This document shows, piece after piece, positions 54,235 through 63,020 of a DNA stretch of 64,000 bases (position 1 is the stretch's first letter; each line of letters opens with the position of its first letter). The translations under genes and the position numbers were made by a program. The notes under the pieces are model-generated. The model saw nothing but the letters and a program-made list of their open reading frames with translations, was not told the DNA's origin and did not search any database. Source of the DNA: Hyphomicrobiales bacterium (GTDB lineage Bacteria > Pseudomonadota > Alphaproteobacteria > Rhizobiales > Rhizobiaceae); contig UCHV01000007.1 in NCBI GenBank assembly GCA_900472395.1, forward strand, positions 248,001 through 312,000, written 5' to 3'.

Positions 54235-56760
54235 GTGGATCGCATCGAACCAAAATCATCCGGCAATCAGGCCGTCACGCTGCCCCGGCCATTCGTAAAA
54301 TGGTTTGCCGAAAAGGGCTGGGCTCCGCGCGCCCATCAGCTGGAATTGTTGGCCCGCGCGCAGAGCGGTGAAAACATGCTGCTGATCGCGCCGACGGGTG
54401 CGGGCAAGACACTGGCTGGTTTCCTGCCGTCTCTCACCGATCTCGTGGCGCGTGGCAAAATCCCGCCCGGCTCGGCCTTTACCGGCATCCACACGCTCTA
54501 CATTTCGCCCTTGAAAGCGTTGACGGTCGATATCGAACGCAACCTGATGAAGCCGGTGACCGAGATGGGGCTGGCGGTCACGGTGGAGAACCGCACCGGC
54601 GACACACCGCAGGCCAAACGTCAGCGCCAGAAACTCAATCCGCCGGATATCCTGCTGACCACGCCGGAACAGGTGGCGCTGTTGCTCGCCAACAAGGAAG
54701 CGACGCGTTTCTTCAAGGACCTGAAATATGTGGTCCTCGATGAGCTGCATTCGCTGGTCACCTCCAAGCGCGGCCATCTCCTCTCGCTCGGCCTCGCGCG
54801 TCTGCGCAAACATGCGCCAGACATGCAGACCATCGGTTTGTCTGCAACGGTCGCCGATCCGCTGGACCTTCAGCGCTGGCTCGTTCCGCAGGGTGAAACC
54901 CCATCGCCACCGGCAGGCCTCGTACATGTGACGGGCGGAGCCGCCCCCGATATCACGATCCTTGGCACCGACAGCCGCATCCCCTGGTCCGGCCACGTTT
55001 CCACCTATGCCATCCCGGAGGTCTACAAGGAGATCAGGCGTCACAAGACGACGCTGATCTTCGTCAATACCCGCTTTCAGGCCGAGCTGCTGTTCCAAAC
55101 GCTGTGGACCATCAACGAGGACAATCTGCCTATCGCCCTGCATCACGGCTCGCTCGATGCCGGTCAACGTCGCAAGGTGGAAGCGGCGATGGCCGATAAC
55201 AAACTCCGCGCCGTCGTCGCCACCTCGACGCTCGACATGGGTATCGACTGGGGCGATATCGATCTCGTCGTGCATGTCGGCGCACCCAAGGGTGCTTCAC
55301 GCCTTGCCCAGCGTATTGGCCGCGCCAATCACCGCATGGATGAGCCCTCGAAAGCCATCCTCGTGCCCGCCAACCGGTTCGAGGTGATGGAATGTCAGGC
55401 CGCGCTCGATGCCAATTATCTCGGCGCGCAGGATACGCCGCCGGTGGGCGAAGGCGCGCTCGATGTACTGGCCCAGCATGTGCTCGGCATGGCCTGCGCC
55501 GAACCGTTCGATCCGTTGGAACTCTATGACGAGATCACCTCGGCCTCGCCCTATGCCGGTCTCACATGGGAGATGTACGAGCGTATCGTCGATTTTGTTG
55601 CCACCGGCGGATATGCGCTGCGCACCTATGAGCGTTATGCCAAGATCAGGAAAATGGAGGACGGCCGCTGGCGTGTCTCCAATCCGCAGATCGCCCAGCA
55701 ATACCGCATGAACCTCGGCACCATCGTCGAAGCTGCCGAACTCAATGTCCGCCTCGTCAAACGCAATGCCAAGGGGACGCTCGGCCGGGGCGGTATGTCG
55801 CTCGGCAAGGTCGAGGAATACTTTCTCGAACAACTGGTGCAGGGCGACACGTTTCTGTTTGCCGGCAAGGTGCTGCGGTTTGAAGGCATCCGCGAAAACG
55901 AATGCCTTGTCTCCAATGCCTTTTCGCTCGACCCGAAAATCCCCGCCTATGCTGGCGGAAAATTTCCGCTGACCACCTATCTGGCCGACCAGGTGCGCGC
56001 CATGCTGGCGGATCCCGATCGTCGTGTAGCTCTGCCGGATCAGGTGCGTGACTGGCTGAACATCCAACTCGAACGCTCCATATTGCCCAAACAGGACGAG
56101 TTGCTGATCGAAACCTTTCCGCGCGGAAAACGCTTCTTTCTGATTGCCTATTGTTTCGAGGGGCGTCTGGCACACCAGACGCTCGGCATGCTGCTCACAC
56201 GCCGTCTGGAACGCGCCGGTGCCCGCCCGCTCGGTTTTGTCGCCACCGATTATTCGCTGGCAATCTGGGGGCTGAACGATCTGGGCGCAATGATCGGCGA
56301 TGGTAGCCTGAGCCTGTCCGATCTGTTCGATGAAGACATGCTGGGCGACGATCTCGAAGCCTGGCTGGACGAGAGCTACATGCTGAAACGCACGTTTCGC
56401 AATTGCGCGGTGATTTCCGGCCTGATCGAGCGCCGCCATCCGGGCAAGGAAAAGACTGGCCGGCAGGTGACGGTTTCCACCGACCTGATCTATGACGTGC
56501 TGCGCAGCCACGAGCCGGACCACGTGCTTCTGGAGGCAACCCGACGCGATGCGGCGACCGGTCTTTTGGATATCGGCCGGTTGGGCGATATGCTGGGACG
56601 AATCAAGGGCCACATCACCCACCGTGACCTCGATCGCGTATCGCCCTTAGCGGTGCCGATCATGCTGGAAATCGGCAAGGAAAACGTGCCCGGCGAAGCA
56701 CAGGATGCCGTGTTGCAGGAAGCGGCGGATGAGTTGATTTCCGAGGCGATGGCACCTTGA
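54235..56760 (+). CDS. Ligase-associated DEXH helicase (Lhr type)
   Basis: 841-residue superfamily 2 DNA helicase of the Lhr group. Walker A APTGAGKTLAGFLPSL near residues 52-67, DELH box VVLDELHSLV, motif III LSATVADP, motif VI RLAQRIGRANH. A long C-terminal Lhr domain follows (FLFAGKVLRFEGIRENECLV onwards). GTG 54235 is the only plausible start. PdeM-type phosphoesterase follows 43 bp on, the pairing described for ligase-associated DNA repair cassettes; the usual ATP-dependent ligase is not in this window. Confidence 0.93.
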   Translation: MDRIEPKSSGNQAVTLPRPFVKWFAEKGWAPRAHQLELLARAQSGENMLLIAPTGAGKTLAGFLPSLTDLVARGKIPPGSAFTGIHTLYISPLKALTVDIERNLMKPVTEMGLAVTVENRTGDTPQAKRQRQKLNPPDILLTTPEQVALLLANKEATRFFKDLKYVVLDELHSLVTSKRGHLLSLGLARLRKHAPDMQTIGLSATVADPLDLQRWLVPQGETPSPPAGLVHVTGGAAPDITILGTDSRIPWSGHVSTYAIPEVYKEIRRHKTTLIFVNTRFQAELLFQTLWTINEDNLPIALHHGSLDAGQRRKVEAAMADNKLRAVVATSTLDMGIDWGDIDLVVHVGAPKGASRLAQRIGRANHRMDEPSKAILVPANRFEVMECQAALDANYLGAQDTPPVGEGALDVLAQHVLGMACAEPFDPLELYDEITSASPYAGLTWEMYERIVDFVATGGYALRTYERYAKIRKMEDGRWRVSNPQIAQQYRMNLGTIVEAAELNVRLVKRNAKGTLGRGGMSLGKVEEYFLEQLVQGDTFLFAGKVLRFEGIRENECLVSNAFSLDPKIPAYAGGKFPLTTYLADQVRAMLADPDRRVALPDQVRDWLNIQLERSILPKQDELLIETFPRGKRFFLIAYCFEGRLAHQTLGMLLTRRLERAGARPLGFVATDYSLAIWGLNDLGAMIGDGSLSLSDLFDEDMLGDDLEAWLDESYMLKRTFRNCAVISGLIERRHPGKEKTGRQVTVSTDLIYDVLRSHEPDHVLLEATRRDAATGLLDIGRLGDMLGRIKGHITHRDLDRVSPLAVPIMLEIGKENVPGEAQDAVLQEAADELISEAMAP

Positions 56761-56803
56761 TGCGCTTTCGCCTGACGAGAATGAGAAAGACGAACCAGCC
56801 GTG

Positions 56804-57529
56804 ATGAACCGCTTGGGGCTTAGTCCCCGCACCATGATCACCACTGCCCCCGCCACCGAGGACGTTCTCGTCCACGGCGTTGCGGCCGTGTGCGATCCGC
56901 TCGGCGGTCTTTACCTGCCGGAAACCGGCATGCTGATCGTTTCCGACCTGCATCTGGAAAAGGGCGCTGCCTTTGCCCGGCGCGGCATGATGCTGCCGCC
57001 ATACGATACCATCGCCACGCTCAACATCCTCGCGGCCGTCATCGCCCGCTACGATCCCAAGATCGTCGTCTCGCTCGGCGACAATTTCCACGACCGTCGC
57101 GGTTCGGAATTCCTGCCTGCCGACCTGCGCAAAATGATCGCCGACATGGCGCGGGGCCGTGACTGGATCTGGATCAACGGCAATCACGATCCCGACGGCA
57201 CCACCGATCTGCCCGGTATCAGCACCGACGAACTCGTTTACGGCGGCCTCGTGTTTCGCCACGAACCGAGCCTCATTTCCGGTAAGGGAGAGGTCGCCGG
57301 CCATCTCCATCCGTCCGCCACCGTCCGCCGTCGCGAAAAATACGTGCGCCGCCCGTGTTTCGCTACCGACGGCCACCGGCTGCTGATGCCGGCTTTCGGT
57401 GTTCTGGCCGGCGGTCTTGATCTCAATCACACGGCGATGCAGGGCATTTTTGCGCGTGAAACGCTGGTTGCGCATCTGCTGGGTCGTGATCGGATTTATT
57501 CGGTGCGGTATAGCAATCTCATGCGGTGA
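56804..57529 (+). CDS. pdeM: Ligase-associated PdeM-type phosphoesterase
   Basis: Metallophosphoesterase of 241 residues, predicted DNA end-processing nuclease. Metal motifs: SDLHLEKG, LGDNFHDRR, NGNHDPD and AGHLHPSA in the correct order. It has the ligase-associated family length and follows the Lhr helicase. GTG 56801 and ATG 56804 are adjacent starts and an ATG at 56834 is also possible; none has a strong ribosome site. Confidence 0.9.
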   Translation: MNRLGLSPRTMITTAPATEDVLVHGVAAVCDPLGGLYLPETGMLIVSDLHLEKGAAFARRGMMLPPYDTIATLNILAAVIARYDPKIVVSLGDNFHDRRGSEFLPADLRKMIADMARGRDWIWINGNHDPDGTTDLPGISTDELVYGGLVFRHEPSLISGKGEVAGHLHPSATVRRREKYVRRPCFATDGHRLLMPAFGVLAGGLDLNHTAMQGIFARETLVAHLLGRDRIYSVRYSNLMR

Positions 57530-57967
57530 TCACCGGTAGACCAGAACCGGCGTTTTCGTGAGCGCCAGCACTTTTAAGGTCACGCTGCCCAGCATGAAGG
57601 CCGAGATGCCCGAGCGCCCGCGCGAGCCGATTGCGATCAGGTCGCATTCACGTCTGGCGGAGACATCGACGATCACCTGGGCCGGGTTGGTGCTGGTGAT
57701 GTTTTCCAGAGAGATGCCAACGCCACGTTTTTCCGCTTCCGCCTTGGCGTCGGCCAGAATGCCTTTGGCTGCCTCCTCCACCTGCCGGTCATATTCGGCA
57801 TAGGCGATCTCCAGCCCGGTCGGATTGAGGGTGATCGCCTGCAGCGGCTCCACCACCACCAGAACGGTCGCCTTCGCATTCATTTCGGCAGCAAGGTCTA
57901 GCGCCTTGTTCAGCGCCTCGGTCGCCAGTTCCGAACCGTCTGTGGGAATCAGGATATGTTTATACAT
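57530..57967 (-). CDS. Universal stress protein (UspA family)
   Basis: 145-residue single-domain UspA. N-terminal ILIPTDGSELATEALNKALDLA and the ATP-loop IGSRGRSGISAFMLGSVTLKVL (G-x2-G-x9-G-[ST]) indicate the nucleotide-binding subgroup. AAGGAGAA precedes ATG 57967. Its stop abuts the convergent phosphoesterase stop. Target unknown. Confidence 0.92.
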   Translation of the reverse strand: MYKHILIPTDGSELATEALNKALDLAAEMNAKATVLVVVEPLQAITLNPTGLEIAYAEYDRQVEEAAKGILADAKAEAEKRGVGISLENITSTNPAQVIVDVSARRECDLIAIGSRGRSGISAFMLGSVTLKVLALTKTPVLVYR

Positions 57968-58036
57968 GGCCGCGTTCTCCTTGCCTGTTCTGGCAGGAAG
58001 AATGCGGCGGCTATCGGCTGTCCGCCTTGACCTGTG

Positions 58037-58597
58037 TCAAGCCTTGCCGCCGACCGCATAGGTCAAAAGCACTGCGCCCTTTTCCGTTCTTTCGGTCGCG
58101 ATCAGTGTCAGTTCCTTGAGGCTTTCCGCCTGTTTGAACAGCGGGTTTCCCTTGCCGATGAGAATCGGCACGATACACAGCCGGTATTCGTCCACCAGCC
58201 CGGCCTCCAGCATCGATGCCACCAGCTTGGCGCTGCCGAAGATGAAGATCGTCCTGCCGTCCTTACGCTTCAGCCGGCTCAGTTCCGCCACAGGGTCACT
58301 GACGACGCGGGAATTGTTCCATGTCGCATCCGCCAGCGTTCTGGAAACGGCCAGCTTGGCGATCGAATTCATCATGTCCTTGATGCGGCTCGGCTCTTCC
58401 GCCTCCGGCCAGTAGGCGGCCATGCCCTGGTAGGTCTTGCGCCCGAACACGAGAAGATCGCCTTCCTCGCCAAATTTTTCCGAAAGCCTTTCCAGCTCCG
58501 GCCCCCATGCCTTTTCATGAAACGAAAGATCCCAGGGTTTTTCGCCCTCGAAATAACCGTCCAATGTCATCAGGTTCCAAACCACCAGCTTGCGCAT
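58037..58597 (-). CDS. Dihydrofolate reductase-fold protein (RibD-C)
   Basis: 186 residues, RibD C-terminal/DHFR-like fold: RKLVVWNLMTLDGYFEG start, LLVFGRKTYQGMAAYWPE NADPH region, and GRTIFIFGSAKLVASMLEAGLVDEYRLCIVPILIGKGNPLF. These proteins are not classical FolA; substrate unknown. GAGGAGA lies before ATG 58597. It diverges from the HxlR regulator, which may control it. Confidence 0.9.
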   Translation of the reverse strand: MRKLVVWNLMTLDGYFEGEKPWDLSFHEKAWGPELERLSEKFGEEGDLLVFGRKTYQGMAAYWPEAEEPSRIKDMMNSIAKLAVSRTLADATWNNSRVVSDPVAELSRLKRKDGRTIFIFGSAKLVASMLEAGLVDEYRLCIVPILIGKGNPLFKQAESLKELTLIATERTEKGAVLLTYAVGGKA

Positions 58598-58689
58598 GCC
58601 ATTCTCCTCATGAATGAACCGGTTGCATCTCGAAACTGGTTGAAGCCTAGCGTGACCGGTTTTATAATGCAAGCGGTCTGGAGAATGGC

Positions 58690-59193
58690 ATGGTAGACGA
58701 ATATCGGTCGGGTTGCCCTATCAATCAAACGCTAGAGGTTCTTGGTGATCGCTGGAGCCTCATCGTCATCCGCGACATCATGTTCGGCAATCGCCGGCAC
58801 TTTCGCGAGCTTCTGCAAAACTCCGAGGAAGGCATCGCCTCCAACATTCTGGCCGACCGCTTGAAGCGGCTTCTGGACCGCGGGTTGCTCACCCGGGCGG
58901 ATGATCCCAGCCACAAGCAGAAGGCCATTTACAGCCTCACCGAAATGTCGATCAGCCTGATCCCGATCTTTGCCGAAATGGGTGCCTGGGGAAACCGCTT
59001 TCTGCCGGTCTCGGAAGAACTTTCCATCCGCGCGCAATTGCTGGAAGAGGGCGGTCGCCCGCTCTGGCAGGATTTTATGCAGGAGTTGCGCGTACTGCAT
59101 CTGGATGCGCCACGCGATCCGCAAAAGCCATCGGTGTTCGAAAAGCTACAGGCAGCCTATCTGGAGGTCGTTGCCCGCAAGGCCGCTCCGTGA
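58690..59193 (+). CDS. HxlR-family transcriptional regulator
   Basis: 167-residue winged-helix regulator. Family core: CPINQTLEVLGDRWSLIVIRDIMFGNRRHFRELL, ILADRLKRLLDRGLLTR and KAIYSLTEMSISLIPI. The conserved N-terminal Cys9 could sense electrophiles or redox change. The divergent reductase gene, 92 bp away, is the likely target. Confidence 0.93.
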   Translation: MVDEYRSGCPINQTLEVLGDRWSLIVIRDIMFGNRRHFRELLQNSEEGIASNILADRLKRLLDRGLLTRADDPSHKQKAIYSLTEMSISLIPIFAEMGAWGNRFLPVSEELSIRAQLLEEGGRPLWQDFMQELRVLHLDAPRDPQKPSVFEKLQAAYLEVVARKAAP

Positions 59194-59217
59194 GGAGCCA
59201 TCCCCGCAGCAGTTGCC

Positions 59218-59934
59218 TTAACGCGCCAGCTTTGCAAACCCCTTGGCAAGGATCGGTCCGGTCGGCCGTCCGGTGGGTGAACCGCCCGCCTGTTCCAGCG
59301 TGATCTCGTACAGTTGCGTATCCTGCGGTTTCGGCAGCGCCGAACCGCTCAGCCTTGCCGAATGCGCATCCTGAAGAAGCCCGAGCGACATCGGCCCCAT
59401 CTCCCGTGATGGCAGCGTCCAGACCTGCATGGTCTTGTCTGACGGCACGGCAAAATCGGTCAGCAGCTTCACGCTGGCCGTGTCATTGCCAAAATCCTCG
59501 ACCACGGCCTGCACGTCACCCGCCTCGTTGACAAGAACCGCCACCACCAACGGCTCCACCGTGCGGGTCACGCTCCAGATCAATCCGACCGCCAATATCA
59601 GCGAAGCGGCCATCGCCGAGATAGCCGCGACACGCCAGCCTGAACGGGTGTTGTCGTTTCCGGCAACAGGCCGACGTGGTGAAGTGGCCGCAATCGACGG
59701 CGCGTCGTTATCGGTGAGCCGCGCCTCGATGGCATTCCACAGCGACGGCGTCACACTTGCCGGGTCGATGCCGGTATCGAGTGGCAGAAAACGTTCTTGC
59801 GCCTGCGCCACGGCATCCGCCAGCGCCGCGTCGTGCTCAAGCTGCGCCTCCAGCCTGACGGCATCCGCCTCATCGAGCAGACCCAGCACGTATTCGTCTG
59901 CATGGGCCGCAAAGTCTTTCTGCGCGATCGTCAT
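59218..59934 (-). CDS. RskA-type anti-sigma factor
   Basis: 238-residue single-span inner-membrane protein: N-terminal cytoplasmic sigma-binding domain (FAAHADEYVLGLLDEADAVRLEAQLEHDAALADAVAQAQ), one helix near residue 105 (VAAISAMAASLILAVGLIWSV), and a periplasmic RskA domain with LPSREMGPMSLGLLQD. ATG 59934 overlaps the sigma stop by four bases (ATGA). Release of the sigma presumably follows regulated proteolysis. Confidence 0.9.
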   Translation of the reverse strand: MTIAQKDFAAHADEYVLGLLDEADAVRLEAQLEHDAALADAVAQAQERFLPLDTGIDPASVTPSLWNAIEARLTDNDAPSIAATSPRRPVAGNDNTRSGWRVAAISAMAASLILAVGLIWSVTRTVEPLVVAVLVNEAGDVQAVVEDFGNDTASVKLLTDFAVPSDKTMQVWTLPSREMGPMSLGLLQDAHSARLSGSALPKPQDTQLYEITLEQAGGSPTGRPTGPILAKGFAKLAR

Positions 59935-60560
59935 GCCATGCACTCCCGCAGCGATAAAAGCCCGCGCCTGATCCAGGATTTGGCGGTGCCGAGCGGAAGT
60001 TTCAGCTTTCCGGCAATTTCGCCATGGGTAAAGCCGCCGACATAGGCCATCAGAATGCCGCGCCGCCTGACCTCTTCCAGTCCGCCCAGGCATTCCTTGA
60101 GGCGGTTGTTGCGGTCCAGCCGGTGCCAGGCCGCCATGATCTCATCCAGCTGTTCGGCATCCTGGAGCATTTCCAGCCGGTCGTCTGACACGAGGTCCTC
60201 GCGTTTGCCGTCGCGCAGCATGTTGAGAGCCCGGTTGCGCACCACGGCATAAATCCAGCCGCGCGCCGAACCGCGTCCCGGTGCGAACTGATGCGCATGG
60301 GTCCAGATACGGATGAAGGCTTCCTGCACCACCTCTTCCGCCAGCTCGCGCCGCCGCAATATCCGCTGCGCCACCGCCACCAGCCGTCCGCCTTCGAGAT
60401 CGAAGATCAGCCGCAAGCCGTGGCGATCCCCCTTGGCGCAGGCCAGAAGTGCCGTTTCGAGATCTGTCGATTGGTCTTCTGATGCCAAGGCCAAGCCGCT
60501 CTCTCCCCATGCGCTTTCGCGCGGTCGCGAATATTTCATCGTTGTTGCCACGACCGACAT
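59931..60560 (-). CDS. ECF sigma factor
   Basis: 209 residues, sigma-70 regions 2 and 4 only. Region 2: LRLIFDLEGGRLVAVAQRILRRRELAEEVVQEAFIRIWTHAHQFAPGRGSARGWIYAVVRNRALNMLR. Region 4: GLEEVRRRGILMAYVGGFTHGEIAGKLKLPLGTAKSWIRRGLLSLRE. Overlaps the anti-sigma gene, so it is co-translated with its partner. ATG 60560 or 60539 can start it. Likely controls its own operon and the divergent DUF4394 gene. Confidence 0.93.
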   Translation of the reverse strand: MSVVATTMKYSRPRESAWGESGLALASEDQSTDLETALLACAKGDRHGLRLIFDLEGGRLVAVAQRILRRRELAEEVVQEAFIRIWTHAHQFAPGRGSARGWIYAVVRNRALNMLRDGKREDLVSDDRLEMLQDAEQLDEIMAAWHRLDRNNRLKECLGGLEEVRRRGILMAYVGGFTHGEIAGKLKLPLGTAKSWIRRGLLSLRECMA

Positions 60561-60766
60561 GGGTTCGTCCAGTCTTCAAGGTTTCACACAGCCGTTATGG
60601 GCCGTATCTGCAAGACACCCGAAAACACGAAATGGATGCGTCCCGAAAAATATTTGTCGGCGCTGCATCCAGATGCGTGTCGCCGCGTGTCTACCCATCG
60701 AGAGACCTGAAAAGGCCGCGTGCCAAAAGCGCTCTCGACGAGATCGAAACGCAACGGGAGAACGTC

Positions 60767-61555
60767 ATGACCATCGCTCGCACCTCGCTTATCGCATCCA
60801 CCATGCTGATTGCATCCTTCGCCACCGCCTCGGCCGCCCCGGTCCTCGGCCTGACCGGTGACAAGACCCTCGTCATGTTCGACACGGCAAAGCCGGAAGT
60901 CACCAAGACCATGGACGTCACCGGTGTCGAAAAGCTCGTTGGCATCGATTTCCGCCCCGGCACCAAGACGGTGATCGGCGTGACGCCGGAACACGCCATC
61001 GTTTCCATCAACCTTGAAACAGGCGCCGCCACCGAGGTCGCCAAGATGGACAAGATGCTGACCATGACGGAAGCCCCGGTCGTGGTTGACTTCAACCCGA
61101 TGGCAGACCGCCTGCGCTTCATGAGTGGCACCACCAACCACCGCGTCCACCCGGATACCGGTGCGGTCACGGTCGATGGCGTGCTGGCATTCGAAGAGGG
61201 CGACATGCACAAGGGCGAAACCCCGAACATCGTTGCCGCCGCCTATACGAACTCGATCGGCAAGCCGGAAAAGACGGCGATGTATAATATCGACGCCACC
61301 ATCGGCGCGCTGATCCAGCAGACCAAGCCGAATGACGGCACGCTGAAGGCCATCGGCAAGCTCGGCATCAAGGACAAACCGGCCACCTACGCCTTCGATA
61401 TCCAGGGTGAAGAAGGCGGCAAGAACACCGCTTATCTGGCCGCCGGCAAGATGCTCTACACGGTCAATCTGGAAACCGGTGCGGCAACCGAAGTCGGCGC
61501 GATTACCGGCACGGACAAGGAAGTGCGTGATATCGCCGTTTTGCCGTCGATGTGA
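60767..61555 (+). CDS. DUF4394-like periplasmic protein
   Basis: 262 residues with a signal peptide (LIASTMLIASFATASAAPVLG) and a propeller-like repeat domain: LVMFDTAKPEVTKTMDV, LVGIDFRPGTKTVIGVTPEHAIVSINLETGAATEV, VDFNPMADRLRFMSGTTNHRVHPDTGAVTVDG, VNLETGAATEVGAITG. The motif series matches DUF4394; function unknown. ACGGGAG precedes ATG 60767. Divergent neighbour of the ECF sigma/anti-sigma pair, 206 bp away, making it the probable target. Confidence 0.88.
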   Translation: MTIARTSLIASTMLIASFATASAAPVLGLTGDKTLVMFDTAKPEVTKTMDVTGVEKLVGIDFRPGTKTVIGVTPEHAIVSINLETGAATEVAKMDKMLTMTEAPVVVDFNPMADRLRFMSGTTNHRVHPDTGAVTVDGVLAFEEGDMHKGETPNIVAAAYTNSIGKPEKTAMYNIDATIGALIQQTKPNDGTLKAIGKLGIKDKPATYAFDIQGEEGGKNTAYLAAGKMLYTVNLETGAATEVGAITGTDKEVRDIAVLPSM

Positions 61556-61608
61556 TCAGGTTTTGAAATGCCCCATCCGCAGCGGTGACGTTGCGGGTGG
61601 GTATTTTT

Positions 61609-61636
61609 GTCCGCTGTCGGCCCATTGCGGACATTC
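61609..61636. repeat. Dispersed GCGGACATTC repeat, copy 1
   Basis: GTCCGC (61609-61614) and GCGGAC (61627-61632) form a small inverted repeat; the segment GCGGACATTC at 61627-61636 recurs at 61708-61717. The surrounding 224 bp (61556-61779) hold no gene I can support. Confidence 0.5.
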
Positions 61637-61707
61637 CAGGAACGATCTGCAGGGACTGACATGGGGTGGGAAGAGGACTGGCAGCTTTGCAGCCATGCTC
61701 CCAGATG

Positions 61708-61717
61708 GCGGACATTC
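61708..61717 (+). repeat. Dispersed GCGGACATTC repeat, copy 2
   Basis: Exact 10-base direct copy of 61627-61636, 81 bp downstream and just outside the 3' end of the accessory gene. Confidence 0.45.
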
Positions 61718-61779
61718 AATTCATCGGTCGAATTGACCCGTGCGGCGAACGGAGCTTCGTCGCTTCGGCACAAACAGGC

Positions 61780-62433
61780 TCAGCCGCTACTGGCAGCCAG
61801 TGTAGCGAGTGCCGGGTCGAAGCGGACAAACTCTAAATCCCGCGCGCCCTCCGCATCAAAGGTTGCCACCAACTCGGGAACTGCTGGATACAGTGGTACG
61901 GGGCTGTCACCTTCACCGACATTGTAGAGGAAGAACACATTCTCAAGCGCATTTGGCGGAGCCCTTAGGAACGCGGCCTGGACAAGTCGGAGAACCTGCC
62001 ATGTCGGCATGAAAGGCCAGTGCGTCGTGTAAACCAGCAGATGCTTGGGACGTCCAGAGGGGGAGTAGTGGGCGTCCTTGCGCCGAACGATATCTTCAAT
62101 CGTGTCGGCGACCATTCCGAATGTGCGGGAACGGTTAGGCTGGCTGAAAGGTGTGCCCTTGGGAGACGGCAAGATCAGCTCGGTCAGGTCCATATCGACC
62201 AAGGTGCCGTCCTCAAAAGTGAGCGTAAAATCTAAGTCATACTCGGCGTTTTGAGCCCATTTGAACGCAGCGCCTGATGCTTTCATAGCGGTAATAAAGC
62301 GCACCATAATGTTGCGTTCTATCTCTGCCTTATCCTCACCGAGACTCACGCGGTCGAACGATAACTCTGCTGAGCCGTCCTCCCTGATCTCTATCCGGTT
62401 CGAACCTTCATTGCCGGTGGGTTTTTTCGCCAT
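61780..62433 (-). CDS. Unrecognised accessory protein, 217 aa
   Basis: No family recognised. Soluble, no signal peptide; N-terminal basic MAKKPTGNEGSNRIEI, then beta-rich RIEIREDGSAELSFDRVSLGEDKAEIERNIMVRFI, DYDLDFTLTFEDGTLVDMDL-like strands and RPKHLLVYTTHWPFMPTWQVLRLVQAAFLRAPPNALENVFFLYNVGE. AAGGTGA before ATG 62433 is a good ribosome site, so it is likely a real gene. GC and codon use are lower than in flanking genes and it sits between dispersed repeats, which suggests acquisition. Confidence 0.7.
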   Translation of the reverse strand: MAKKPTGNEGSNRIEIREDGSAELSFDRVSLGEDKAEIERNIMVRFITAMKASGAAFKWAQNAEYDLDFTLTFEDGTLVDMDLTELILPSPKGTPFSQPNRSRTFGMVADTIEDIVRRKDAHYSPSGRPKHLLVYTTHWPFMPTWQVLRLVQAAFLRAPPNALENVFFLYNVGEGDSPVPLYPAVPELVATFDAEGARDLEFVRFDPALATLAASSG

Positions 62434-62575
62434 GACAGCTTCACCTTTGCTTGATGATAAATCCTAGAGGAAATCGTATTCAGGCGCGAGGTCGTTAGTG
62501 GCAGCTTTCATGCTCCGAAATTTTGAGCCAGTCTACCATATTGGGGTCGGGAACGGACCTCCATTGAACCGTGCA

Positions 62576-62585
62576 GGATGTCCGC
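62576..62585 (-). repeat. Dispersed repeat, inverted near-copy 3
   Basis: Reverse complement GCGGACATCC matches the other two copies at 9 of 10 positions and lies upstream of the accessory gene, in inverted orientation. Confidence 0.4.
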
Positions 62586-62665
62586 TTCTGGCGCTTTCGC
62601 GCCATGGCGGCGTTCGGCCTAGACCGGTCATTCGGAGTCTGTCGCAGTGAGGTAGTGGGTGATGG

Positions 62666-63010
62666 TCATAGCAATGCGATTTCGACCTGCGACTTCGCAC
62701 AAGTCAGCCGGTATCGTGATCGATGATCCCATGCTGCTTCCCAACGGATGCAATCATCCTCGGGTGTTTTGTCGATTTGGGCCGAGTGTAAGCCGTCAAC
62801 GCTTTCTCCGCCCCAGCGAACAAGGCATCCTAATCTTTTTTCAAAAGAACTCTGTGGAATGGATATGCCGTGGAACCGTAGAATAACACCAATGGTCTCA
62901 ATCAAGTGTTTTCCCTCCAACGGAGCTGCAAACTGCTGTGGTTCCTTCGTGAGCCACAGGGCCACGAATGTCATTCCCTGCCATGACCGCTTCCGGCGCA
63001 AATCCGCCAC
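62666..63010 (-). CDS. Doubtful hypothetical ORF, 114 aa
   Basis: GTG 63010 opens 114 codons ending at 62666. The composition is protein-like, with a hydrophobic stretch (MTFVALWL) and HLIETIGVILRFHGISIPQSSFEKRLGCLVRWGGE. There is no strong ribosome site; an internal ATG at 62974 is directly preceded by AGGGA but with too short a spacing. No family recognised. Its start lies 10 bp after the TIGR02186 gene's stop, so it could be a third gene of that transcript or a chance frame. Confidence 0.35.
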   Translation of the reverse strand: MADLRRKRSWQGMTFVALWLTKEPQQFAAPLEGKHLIETIGVILRFHGISIPQSSFEKRLGCLVRWGGESVDGLHSAQIDKTPEDDCIRWEAAWDHRSRYRLTCAKSQVEIALL

Positions 63011-63020
63011 CCACCACCAC

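Larger units (their letters stand above)
62434..63020. other. Accessory stretch with one doubtful ORF
   Basis: This 587-bp interval has lower GC than its surroundings. A minus-strand 114-codon frame (63010-62666, GTG start) reads plausibly (WQGMTFVALWLTKEPQQF) but has no good ribosome site and no recognised family. Near 62576-62585 lies GGATGTCCGC, an inverted near-copy of the repeats at 61627 and 61708. Nothing else is identifiable. Confidence 0.5.

Noticed and set aside
55297..56622. 441-codon minus-strand frame inside the Lhr helicase
   Set aside because: Antisense shadow; helicase motifs on the plus strand continue through it.
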